A program made the position numbers and the translations under genes. 33,895 bases of DNA, taken from contig JADRCO010000432.1 in NCBI GenBank assembly GCA_021464525.1, positions 1 to 33,895 on the forward strand, read 5' to 3'. Positions 23,390 through 32,371 of the stretch are shown here, in pieces. How positions within the stretch are numbered: position 1 is the first letter of the stretch; each line of letters opens with the position of its first letter. Below the pieces are notes generated by a model. It was not told the origin of the DNA and ran no database searches. It worked only from the letters and a program-made list of their open reading frames with translations. This stretch comes from Rhizophagus sp. LPA8_4_AMF (lineage: Eukaryota > Glomeromycota > Glomeromycetes > Glomerales > Glomeraceae).

Positions 23390-23929
23390 TGTTCAAAATT
23401 TTAAGAGGGAGACGAACAAAAGAAAAGATTTATACCGCCTATTAAGAAAAAAAAAAAATTTTGGTGATACCAAAACCTTTTCGTAGTATGAAGAGTGAAA
23501 CAAAACGATTTTTTTGGGAATGTTCGTATGATAATACATGTGACAAAAAATTTTGACAAGTTTGACAAATTATTTGAATCTAAATGCAAAGAAAAAGGAA
23601 AGTAAATGATATAAACGTGACAGATTGGCTGAAAGAGTGCATTAACTGTATTTTAATAAATCAAAATTTAGAATTATTTACGGAGTAATAAGCACGTGTT
23701 ATTAACTTTTCGCAGAGGTATATATATAATAAATATATACAAATTATATTAAAACAATTAAAAATTTATTTCCCTTTTTAATGAAAAATTTACATATAAA
23801 TATAAACAATAAAAATCTACCAAGAAAAAAATAGTAAGTATATATATATAATAAATATATTGATACATAATAACATCATGATTTTTATAACATTTCACCC
23901 TCTTCCCCATCGTTCACCCTTCATCATAT
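23390..23929. other. Intergenic region between two minus-strand genes
   Basis: This region holds the F-box gene promoter and the 3' flank of the BTB gene, with two ATATATATAATAAATATAT tracts near 23,718 and 23,840. No gene is recognised. Confidence 0.4.
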
Positions 23930-24802
23930 TTAATAATCATCACGTAATTCAATGAAAGAATAACAAGGTTCAATAGTATCAAAAGTAGAACGAGCCCAAG
24001 CCAAAGGTTCATATTTACAACCAAATATAGCAACAATTTTTTCATTAATAAAAGGTTTTAATCTTCTTAATTCTTCTCTACATTCAAAATGACGAGTACA
24101 ATCTACTTGATGTAATTTCATCCAACTATAACTTGGAGATTGATAAGGAAAAATACAAATATCTTTAACACATTCCTCAAATTTTGTTCTTAAATGATCA
24201 GTAGCTAAAGGAGGAAATCTTCTATCAATGGTAACGCAATATATTTTATTTAAACCTTCAACATATTGTTGTCTTGAAACTTTTAATTTCTTTTGAGTTT
24301 GTTTTGATAATTTATCAAGATTATTTGAATCATAAAAGAAATGTTCAAAACCATCTAAAACTAATTTTGAAGATTCTTTATATACAGTTGCAATAGAATA
24401 AGTTTCAGCCAATTTTAAAGCTCTTAAAGGTTCATCTTGATAAGATCTTTTTAAAAATGCTACACAAGCTGAAGTTAAAGTTTCAACAATATATTTATCT
24501 GCTAAACGTAAAAGATTTTCCACATCTTCCCAACTTATTTCAAAAAATGTATTTGGATAAAGAAATGAAAGTAATTTTTCTACATCTTTTGCTGCATCAC
24601 GTAATTCTATACGTGCGACTGTTCTACCTGTTTGTGATATAGTTATTAATTCATCTCTAGATGGTTGAGCGGCTGAAAACATTCCACTGAAAAATGCAGA
24701 GGAAAGAACCAAAATATTTTTGTGAACCCGAAATATTAAATTTTCTGCAACTAATTCACAATCTCCATCTCCATAAAAATGAATTTCACTTCTTATTGCC
24801 AT
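23930..24802 (-). CDS. BTB/POZ domain protein
   Basis: This is a single-exon frame of 290 residues with an ATG at 24,802. Residues about 5-120 form a BTB domain: an acidic start, then LIFRVHKNILVLSSAFFSGMF with the conserved His27. DAAKDVEKLLSFLYPNTF follows, then WEDVENLLRLADKYIV and LTSACVAFL. BTB domains dimerise and often serve as cullin-3 adaptors. The C-terminal half (RALKLAETYSIATVYKESSK onward) is helical, BACK-like in position, with several Cys, and has no motif I recognise. Upstream lie long T/A runs. Partners and substrates are unknown. Confidence 0.83.
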   Translation of the reverse strand: MAIRSEIHFYGDGDCELVAENLIFRVHKNILVLSSAFFSGMFSAAQPSRDELITISQTGRTVARIELRDAAKDVEKLLSFLYPNTFFEISWEDVENLLRLADKYIVETLTSACVAFLKRSYQDEPLRALKLAETYSIATVYKESSKLVLDGFEHFFYDSNNLDKLSKQTQKKLKVSRQQYVEGLNKIYCVTIDRRFPPLATDHLRTKFEECVKDICIFPYQSPSYSWMKLHQVDCTRHFECREELRRLKPFINEKIVAIFGCKYEPLAWARSTFDTIEPCYSFIELRDDY

Positions 24803-24839
24803 TTTAGTTATTATTATTTCGTTTATGAAGGAATATTTG

Positions 24840-25070
24840 AAAGGAGTTTCCCGAAAAAAAAAAAAATTTTTTTTTTTTAAAAAAAAAATATTAACAAAAA
24901 AGAAAAGAATATTATAAAAAGATTTTTTTTTTTTTTATCGCTTTCACAAACTTTTTTTTAAAAAAAAAACTAGTTCAAAAAAAGAGACAATGCAAATTTT
25001 TACACAAAGATAAAAAAAATTTATTATTTTTCATAGAGAAAGTTTGAATTTTTTTAAAAAAAAAATAGTG
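24840..25070. promoter_or_regulatory. Clustered T-run/A-run junctions upstream of the BTB gene
   Basis: Several perfect poly(dA:dT) inversions of about 8-13 bases per arm occur near 24,854-24,890, 24,953-24,970 and 25,050-25,067. They lie 40-270 bp upstream of the BTB start codon. Similar junctions lie near 13,925, 18,300 and 23,190. I infer a nucleosome-poor promoter. Confidence 0.35.
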
Positions 25071-25840
25071 TGATTATGTGGTAGAACTATAAAAGTAGAA
25101 AAATAAACGCCGATTTACAATAGAGCTGCATAAAAAAAGTTTCAAAAGATTATGCGTAATTCTGTCGTATTTCTAATCTATAAACTAAAACACTACTAAA
25201 ACGAGTCTAAATTCCTATCGTTGGTATCTTAAAAACTGCATGATTAGGATGATCAGATTCGAAAATTCCAGACCTAACTTTCGAATAAAAAAATTATTAC
25301 TGTGACACATTACTGCGTAATCTTCGATTAATCGACCTGTATCGTTAGTATCTTTTGAGTTTCTATGAAAAGATAAAAAAATTATTCAAATTAAGCCTAT
25401 TTCTCTTATCATATTGTATAGTTATTTTGATTAAAATTTCCGTTTTCACTTGTCTCGTAGTTTCGTTAAAAGCTAAGAACCGGATAATATTTTTGCCTGC
25501 TGCTTCTCTGCAAATCTTGCGGAGACGCATAAGCTAATTATGAATTATATGCATGACCATGAAACATATGAGTATTCATGTATAAAAGAAAATACTCTGT
25601 GTCCCGTACCTAATATTGCTTTCAATCAAGATCAGTAGGTAATGATATCTTTGATATCCATAATGACGTAACGACGTAACGCTTCAATAAACATAGATAA
25701 TATATATGTTAAGGAAATAGCATTGAAAGTATTAAAACTTAAAAGTTCCAATACTTACTACTTAATAGAACGCTTTATCGTGAAAGAAACTAAAAAACTG
25801 AGAAGGTACATGTGAAATGATTATCTGACATGTGGTAAAG
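25071..25840. other. Intergenic, no convincing gene
   Basis: One frame of about 60 codons (25,355-25,537) is hydrophobic but begins at a non-ATG codon and has no support. I see no RNA gene or element. Confidence 0.3.
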
Positions 25841-26221
25841 ATGTTGTTCATCAGTTCATGCAGGGAAAAAATAAAACCAGTTTTGGGAATCGTCTTGATT
25901 CCTTTTTGCATGTATAATGTATGGAACAATTATCAATCTTTTATTGGCTCGGTATACTTTATGATTCATATGATTTTCCTTGCATATTGGACTAGTCTGT
26001 ACTATGACGCAAAGATAAGCGTTTTAATACATTATTTTGTTCTGCGGTTTTTTTTTGGATTTGCAAAAAAAAGTTTATTGTCTATTCTTTGCACTTTATT
26101 AGTACTAGGTTGGCTCGTTCAGATATGTATGCATACTTTACCAAAGGAAATTATCGACTCTGATTACAATCTAGATTCAGATGAGGGATTAATATATGGA
26201 ATTGGTTATTTGATTCAATAA
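25841..26221 (+). CDS. Small hypothetical membrane protein
   Basis: From the ATG at 25,841 the frame encodes 126 residues with several hydrophobic stretches: VLGIVLIPFCMYNVW, FIGSVYFMIHMIFLAYW, ISVLIHYFVLRFFFGF and SLLSILCTLLVLGWLVQIC. An acidic C-terminal tail contains DSDYNLDSDEG. It would be an integral membrane protein of three or four spans. I do not recognise a family. It could be the last exon of a larger gene, a decayed gene or a chance AT-rich frame. The clean hydrophobic/hydrophilic pattern favours real coding origin. Confidence 0.38.
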   Translation: MLFISSCREKIKPVLGIVLIPFCMYNVWNNYQSFIGSVYFMIHMIFLAYWTSLYYDAKISVLIHYFVLRFFFGFAKKSLLSILCTLLVLGWLVQICMHTLPKEIIDSDYNLDSDEGLIYGIGYLIQ

Positions 26222-26656
26222 AATAAGCATGATCCGTTGGGTTTGCAAAAGCATTGCTCATAATATAAAATATATAATTTTTTTTCGATCATTATTTAAT
26301 CTACTTAATCGTAATTTTACATTTATAGTAGTCAAAGATTACGGTTCTACTTTCATTTATGTTCGATAACACTATTATTTATGTCTGCAGTTTAATGTGG
26401 TTTATTAAGCATCCTCTTCGCTCCCCACACTTTCATCTCACAGCTGGATTATGTGCTAAGCCACGAAGTGAAGAAATTTTATACATCGCATTATCTGTTA
26501 TATGCACTACAGTATAATACAGTAATCGGCAATAACATTTTTCCGATGCATACACATCACACATCCATATTACACTCGCATACATGTTTAAAAAAAAACT
26601 TTATTACTGTAAAATACGTTTAAGGAATATTTGGTGAAATACAAATTATTTATCTT
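26222..26656. other. Intergenic, no gene recognised
   Basis: This is AT-rich sequence between the membrane-protein frame and the kinase-like pseudogene, without notable repeats. Confidence 0.35.
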
Positions 26657-27095
26657 ATTTAAAAACAAGTGATCCAATTGGTTTCCTCTTCTTTGAACGA
26701 CTTACTATTTATTTCGACATCATAACTAGCCATTCCACGAATATCAGGATGAAGTACATCTTTATCATTAATAGCCTTTAACGCACAAAGACCCCTAGTC
26801 CTTTGTTGTCCAATTTTACTTGAACCAGTACCAACAAGAGTTGTACCAATAACATAACACATCCTATCTTCATAGTAACCACAACATCATACTAATTTTG
26901 GAATATATTCCCCTTGAATGTCAGTGAACATTGTATTTCTTTCAAAATGGTTGGTTTTGATTTCCATAGATCAATTCACTTCAAAGCAATTGTATCTTCA
27001 TGATATTCACAAAAAGTGTCTTTCCACTTCGACCACGACCTAAAATACTCTTAAACTTAAAATCTTTAAAGCAGCAGAAATTTTGATCATGACTC
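26657..27095 (-). pseudogene. Decayed protein-kinase-like gene with internal deletion
   Basis: On the minus strand a glycine-loop-like piece (LGRGRSGKT) lies near 27,040. TIALK with the lysine position is near 26,990, followed by a stop, then an alpha-C-like LWKSKPTILKEIQ. The 67-codon frame at 26,659-26,862 carries IGTTLVG, ALKAINDKDVLHPDIR (the HxD catalytic loop as HPD) and directly GMASYDVE. In relatives a segment with the metal-binding DFG lies between these last two, so about 15-20 residues are missing. It resembles the kinase-like domains abundant in Rhizophagus. Stops, frameshifts and the deletion make it non-functional. Confidence 0.5.
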
Positions 27096-27254
27096 AAAGT
27101 AGAAAATAAGTTCTTATTTGAATTTAAACTATCACTAAAAGAATTCCTTCTCCTTCTCTTAATCTTGGATTGAATGTTGGATTCAGAGATTAGCTTTAAG
27201 AGAGGAGTATAAAAATCCTTGCATAATTAACAAGCAATATATGCATATGTCTTT

Positions 27255-27400
27255 AAAACTGGTGGAGATTTGATTGCAGTGGAAGAGCTTTTGAAATCCA
27301 AAGCTTTTTTGGATTATCAAGAGGTCGGCGTAAAAACCAGTGATGATCGTACGTTGAGAGTATACCGTATTGACATTCATTTTCTGACATATAGGAAAAA
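27255..27400 (+). other. Coding-like fragment, unknown
   Basis: A plus-strand frame reads GGDLIAVEELLKSKAFLDYQ, then a VGVKTSDDRTLRVYRIDIHF segment, with a protein-like balance of charged residues. The opposite-strand frame looks less natural. It may be a remnant of a mobile-element or kinase-family protein. I assign no function. Confidence 0.25.
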
Positions 27401-27599
27401 ATCTCTTAATTACCAATCTTGCTTTATAAATTTCAGGAAATGGCTGTTCATCAAATCCTTTTAAATAAAATTTTGATTTGACTTTAATTGGTAAAATCAT
27501 TAATTTGAATCAAAATAACAAGTAAATTCTGGATCACCAAGCTTAGGAGTATTATTTCTTCATAACCTGGCCCTAGAACATAATTTAACACTGGCAATA

Positions 27600-27703
27600 A
27601 CGTGATTGAAATTGAGATTGAAATTTCATATAGGATTTCAATCTTACTAACATATCAAGATTGAAAATTCTATATGAAATTTCAATCTCAATCTCAATCA
27701 CGT
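27600..27703. repeat. 104-bp hairpin, 46-bp arms
   Basis: The left arm 27,600-27,645 and right arm 27,657-27,703 are reverse complements with very few differences, around an 11-base loop. Arms start ACGTGATTGA and are rich in ATTGAGATTGAAATTTCATATAG. A transcript would fold into a long hairpin. It may be a minimal foldback element. No clear target duplication is visible. Confidence 0.8.
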
Positions 27704-28636
27704 TTTTTGTGAAGACACCCACTAAACAAATCTTGTGATAAATGATACTAAGTTGAGAAATTGTGGTTTTCATATTTTCGTGTAGTATCATCAAATTTAA
27801 ATAGATTTACTTTCTCAAAAATATCATCCAAAGAAAAAGCAATCTTTAACTACTTTTAATAACAGAATACTGGAAATACTTGTTGAAGAAGATGACATTT
27901 TTAATCTACAAGGCATATATTGATTTGACTTGCTATAAATTGTTAAGAACTCGTTACTCATAATCTATTACTATTTATTCATAATATATTAAAGATTCAG
28001 TCGGCACTTTTAAAGTTATGATTTCGTTAATATATATTGTGTATTATACCATTTATGAGAATACTATTTGAATATATATTTGAAAAATTTCATTAACATT
28101 TCGTACTAATATTTTTTGTACGACTTTCCTAATCCCTATATCTTATATGATTGGCTTCACATTTTATAGTGTCGCCTTCAAGTATTTTGTCTTTTAGAAA
28201 TGATGTACAGTAAAACATCAGTTCTCTCTCTTCGAGAAGTAGAACCGTTGGTTTGCAACAGCATATTTACGTATTATCTATGCAAGAATAATAATAGTGA
28301 GAAGAGTATTACTGTTTCACGATTCACCATTGAACGTAAACTGAACATGGAAATAATAATTCTGAAGAGAATTAATTATTCAGTTAATAGTATCGCATTA
28401 ATTTACTCGATTTACAGTATCTCATGCTTCGCTAAATATGGATGTGAATAAATTTTTTGATACAATAAATTTCAACATGTCTACTTTGATTTTTAATATG
28501 CATTGTCGTTAGTGTTAACAAGGAGGAAAGGAATTTTTTTACAAGTTAAAATCAATTTAGAATGTATTTGAAGATTAAATATGTAATAATATCACACTCA
28601 TCCCCAACGAACTCGTACAATTCGTATAATGATATA
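27704..28636. other. Intergenic, no supported gene
   Basis: An 83-codon plus-strand frame at 28,200-28,451 has an ATG but no recognisable composition or motif. Otherwise this is AT-rich sequence. Confidence 0.3.
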
Positions 28637-29118
28637 TGTATATAAGGACCCAGAAATATATATATAGAGGTCAGGTGACGAAAAACTTTTTACTATTAAC
28701 TCTACGCGGAGGTTTTTTATAAGAGCGCTACGGCGCTACGCGTTATTGACACCTGAAATTAAAATCAAAATTTCAGACTAAGGATCACATGATTTATTGT
28801 ATTATGATGCATATGTTTTTATTTAACTTATTCTGAAATAAAGCACAGATTATAATATTACAATGAAATTAGCCAAATAAGGACATATAATAAATTATAA
28901 TATATGATCTGCCAAATTTAGGCTAAAATTCCAAAATAAAATTTATACAATCTTGTATTAATAAAATTCTACGCAAATCAATACCTTACTCTGCTTAGCT
29001 TTATTATAAGATATATAGGGTGAGTGCTGGGAAAAGTGACCAAATAAACAATGAAATCCATTGTCTAATTGGTCCTTTTTTCCAGCACTCACCCAATATT
29101 TCTGGTCCTTATATATAT
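28637..29118. mobile_element. Probable nested inverted-repeat element
   Basis: ATAAGGACCCAGAAATATAT near 28,642 is matched inversely by ATTTCTGGTCCTTATATATA near 29,098. These could be the ends of an element of about 470 bp. Inside its right end is a tighter inverted repeat, 29,018-29,043 against 29,069-29,094 (GGGTGAGTGCTGG arms, about 23 of 26 matching). No target duplication could be fixed, so the borders are uncertain. Confidence 0.4.
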
Positions 29119-29346
29119 ATATATATATATCAAGCTTTATCGTTTTTATGATGATTTTTTTTTCGAAAATACGTATAATTTTCGTTCGCCATGATGTAAA
29201 GTGCATGTGGTTTTCATGAGATTTTCATGTAATGTTCATGTAACACGAACATACAATGATACAAATATTCTCACGATCTTTTTTCTGTAAAAATATTTTA
29301 GCTTGTTCTTCAATCAAATTACTTACAGTATATTCCTCAAACAAAA

Positions 29347-29997
29347 ATGATTGATACTTTAAATGGTTTTGACCATTTGTTGGTAGATATTCATTCCAAA
29401 GATTTACACGAACAAATCTCTATAAGACTTAAAATCCAATATCTATCAGATTCCTCTCCTTCAGAATTCAAAGAAGCGAATGGAATCTTTTTTGGACCTT
29501 ATTTCAGAATCATTGTCTCTTTACCCGTCCAAATCAAACAAAAAAGAAAGAATGTACATTTTATTGTAAATACTGGTTCGCCAAAAACATATATTTGTAA
29601 AGAAGTGTATGAATCCTTCGGAGTGACCATATCAGACTCAACTGTTCATAGTATATTATTAAACAATATATTTACTATAGTACATTTACCTCCTTCCGAT
29701 TCGCATTTCACTGATATTAATGTTCTTGGTACAGAATACTTGAAAGTTGCACATGCAAATTTAACCATAGATTTTGAAAATGAACATATTTCATTATTTT
29801 TTAATCAACCTATTCCTATATCAATACAAACTATTCCTCAATTGAATATTGGAGGAATTGTTATATTGGGTATATTTGCTATTGCTTTTTTTATGATTTT
29901 TAAAAAAAAACCTTTGATTTTTTTTTCAATTACAGTTGTATTTTTATCTTACAAAGTTCTTTATTTTACCCAAATAATTCAAGATAATTATTTTTAG
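29347..29997 (+). CDS. Retropepsin-like aspartic protease homologue with NTG in place of DTG
   Basis: This is a single-exon frame of 216 residues. Residues about 50-152 resemble a single-lobed retropepsin fold: FRIIVSLPVQI, then VHFIVNTGSPKTYICKEVYESFG, then NVLGTEYLKVAHANLTIDF, where retropepsins have ILG and the closing strand. The catalytic Asp of the DTG triad is Asn75 here (codon AAT at 29,569-29,571), so proteolysis is not expected unless the codon is an error. Two hydrophobic spans follow (about 168-185 and 189-205), separated by KKKP, which would anchor it in a membrane. No gag, reverse transcriptase or long terminal repeat flanks it, so it looks like a stand-alone host gene and not a retrotransposon. 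Its role is unknown. Confidence 0.6.
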   Translation: MIDTLNGFDHLLVDIHSKDLHEQISIRLKIQYLSDSSPSEFKEANGIFFGPYFRIIVSLPVQIKQKRKNVHFIVNTGSPKTYICKEVYESFGVTISDSTVHSILLNNIFTIVHLPPSDSHFTDINVLGTEYLKVAHANLTIDFENEHISLFFNQPIPISIQTIPQLNIGGIVILGIFAIAFFMIFKKKPLIFFSITVVFLSYKVLYFTQIIQDNYF

Positions 29998-31075
29998 TAA
30001 TTTTTCTATTTTATTTTTCTCTATTTATTATTCAGTTTATATGTTTAATTGACAAATTTAAATTAATTTCAATCAAATTAAGTATATTTCCCATATATAA
30101 ATGTTTATATCAATAAATAAAATCTAATATACTGTATATCACCAGCCAAAATAAATCTATGATAGATGCATTAGTTGTCCAATGCCCCAAAGAGGCAAAG
30201 CAAATTACATTCATTAATTCATGCTGTTAATCCAATTTCCTTTGTAGCCATAGAGCTATAAAGGAAATATTAAGATCAATCAATCGAAAATATGATCATA
30301 TTCTTCAATATCGACTCTACCCGTGCTTCCTGTAACCTTTTAGCCCTTTAGGATAGGATAATGGATTAAAATGGTACTAAAGAATCCAAAATACAGATAA
30401 TTAACTCGTACCATTTAAATTGGTATTAACATTTCGACTCCAACCTTCAATCGCATTACCGTCTCAAAAAATAAATAAAATATTCTTATTTCCATAATTT
30501 GTTGCTCCGTTTGCAACTAAGTTCGCAATTATAGCGGCGTGAGTTTGGTGTACGACTCCGTTACGACAATTTGCAATTAAAGCCCTTGATGTTCCAATCA
30601 AATAGAAGAGTAGGCATTTTGTTATCGTTGTCCATTTCAAGAAGAACAAGGTTGACAATTACTGGATTATTTCTGAAAATGGCTTGGACTAAATGTAAAA
30701 ATACAGGATACAAATGAAAATAATTATTTATAAACATCAACAAAAATGAAAATAATTTAACTGCTGCCCACCCACACCACACCTTTTTGCGAGTTTCATA
30801 AGTTTGTAGTTTTGCACTATATATGTTCAGATGTGAGAACAGTCAAAACTTAGTGATACGATGACTTTGGTCTGAAAAGGTTAAAAAAAATGAATCAATT
30901 GTTCGATCAATAATCAATAGACAATAGGGGTTTATATAATGACGTACATTTTTTCTCATGTGATGTCAATCCAAGGCACCCCTTTTTTTGTGTGCCAGGT
31001 CCGTGGCGATGCAATTTTCAAAAAAGATCATTAAGGATTTTTTCTTTGGCATAAAAGCTTTTAAACTTATAATGT
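29998..31075. other. Intergenic, nothing firm
   Basis: Two overlapping minus-strand frames at 30,464-30,782 are hydrophobic and unconvincing. No RNA gene is seen. Confidence 0.35.
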
Positions 31076-31287
31076 AGGTGTAATTTCACTTGCTCTGTAA
31101 GTTTACTTAACATTCGAAAGAAGGTTTTAAATGTCAATTTTGACTTTACATATAGATGATTGATTTTACCGTCTTTACCGATCATAGATTTAGCGAAAGA
31201 AAAATTTTTGTCAAATAAGTCGATAACGATATTTAAAACCGCCTTTGTCGCTCTAAGTAAACTTGCGGAGCAGCAAAAATTATACCT
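31076..31287. mobile_element. Foldback/MITE-like inverted repeat
   Basis: Arms of roughly 67-70 bp (31,076-31,145 and 31,221-31,287) are imperfectly complementary. Shared blocks include AGGTRTAATTT, AAGTTTACTTA and GGTTTTAAAT. Weaker inverse similarity extends outward (GTGGCGATGCAATTT near 31,002 against GCGCAACAAAATC near 31,340), so the full element may be about 400 bp. The interior is non-coding. Confidence 0.55.
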
Positions 31288-32023
31288 AACTAGTGACTTT
31301 TAAAAGCAATTCATTATTAGAAAAAAAATTTTACTTTTTATGATTTTGTTGCGCCACAATCGTTGGCTGCGCCACTAATCGTGAGGTCACCGTGTAACGA
31401 GGAAGTTCTAGGAATGATCCTCAAATAGTTACATAGTATTTACGTGTTTAATAGTTACGTATTTTACATTATTGATTGCACTTGAAGTGTCCTACTCGGG
31501 TTTTATACTAGTACGCTTCTGAGTGTAATTCTAATCCAATAATTCCCAGAAATGGGTAATAAATGTATTTCTGACTAAAGACTTGATTTTTGTATTATAT
31601 TATGCATTTTTTTGCATAGAATTCTTTTCATTATATATATAAGTTTTTTATATTAACTCTTCGTTTAAATAAACCCTTTGTGCAAAATTGTCAAGAAAAA
31701 AATGAACGAGATTCAAATTATTAGTTTTATATAATGCTAACATAAAGAATTCAAATTTATCATAATCGAAATATATTACTTACATAAATAATTAAAAATT
31801 AATTATATGTCATCATTGTCGCAGTGAGCTAATTCCAGAGAATAATAGCACGCCTGAGACCGGAATGGACCTGTCCAAAATTATTCTTGTGACAATGAAA
31901 ATATTATTTCTAAAATCGGTAGAAATTTTCATGTTTTAGTATATTTTTAGAAGTAGTCCGTAACTTGTCACACATTTTTGCACGCTTTTATATACCTTAG
32001 CCATAACCAAACTAATATTTATA
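31288..32023. other. Intergenic region upstream of the DUF4258-like gene
   Basis: No gene is recognised. The last 100 bp should hold the promoter of the gene starting at 32,024, but no motif stands out. Confidence 0.35.
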
Positions 32024-32371
32024 ATGGACGTTCAAGAGTGGTGCCGTGTTCTCGAAACAACTTTCTTACAATACGAGTGGTCAAAACACGCAAAAAAATA
32101 TACATATACTGAGAGAACAGAAGTTAATCCAAAACATATCGAAAAGATTGTACGTGCATATAGTGAAGGCAATAATCCGCTTATTAAAGAGCTCGACGGA
32201 AAGAAGCCCTATAACAAGCGCATCTTACATTTAATTCCACAAATACCAATACTTATTACTGTAGTTATAGATAAAAGAAATTCTCTTTGGAAAATAGTTA
32301 CTTATTATACTGACGACAGAGAAAAGTCCATAAAAAATAAATTTGGAAATTATGACAACATTGCCAACTGA
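32024..32371 (+). CDS. DUF4258-like protein (toxin-like partner family)
   Basis: This is a single open frame of 115 residues from a true ATG. It matches the layout of the mainly prokaryotic DUF4258 family: FLQYEWSKHAKKY (Ser-Lys-His at 20-22), a helix with VNPKHIEKIVRAYSEG, then strands RILHLIPQIPILITVVIDKR and WKIVTYYTDD. In bacteria these small proteins are structurally compared with RelE/BrnT-type toxins and often sit next to antitoxin-like genes; activity of this copy is unproven. The last 20 bp overlap the start of the next gene in another frame, as in bacterial operons. A bacterial or endobacterial origin is inferred. A family call by eye is the main uncertainty. Confidence 0.55.
   Translation: MDVQEWCRVLETTFLQYEWSKHAKKYTYTERTEVNPKHIEKIVRAYSEGNNPLIKELDGKKPYNKRILHLIPQIPILITVVIDKRNSLWKIVTYYTDDREKSIKNKFGNYDNIAN

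Noticed and set aside
23401-23589. 62-codon minus-strand frame upstream of the F-box gene
   Set aside because: It lies in the promoter region, is rich in Phe from T-runs, and has no motif.
28200-28451. 83-codon plus-strand frame with ATG
   Set aside because: Composition is unremarkable and no domain is seen; it lies in a decayed region and looks like chance.
28958-29206. 82-codon minus-strand frame
   Set aside because: It runs through the inverted-repeat element and a TA microsatellite, so it is not a gene.
29347-29997. LTR retrotransposon
   Set aside because: Only the protease-like domain is present; no reverse transcriptase, integrase or long terminal repeats flank it.
30464-30782. Two overlapping minus-strand frames of 64 and 73 codons
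   Set aside because: They are hydrophobic, AT-driven frames with no motif and no splice context.
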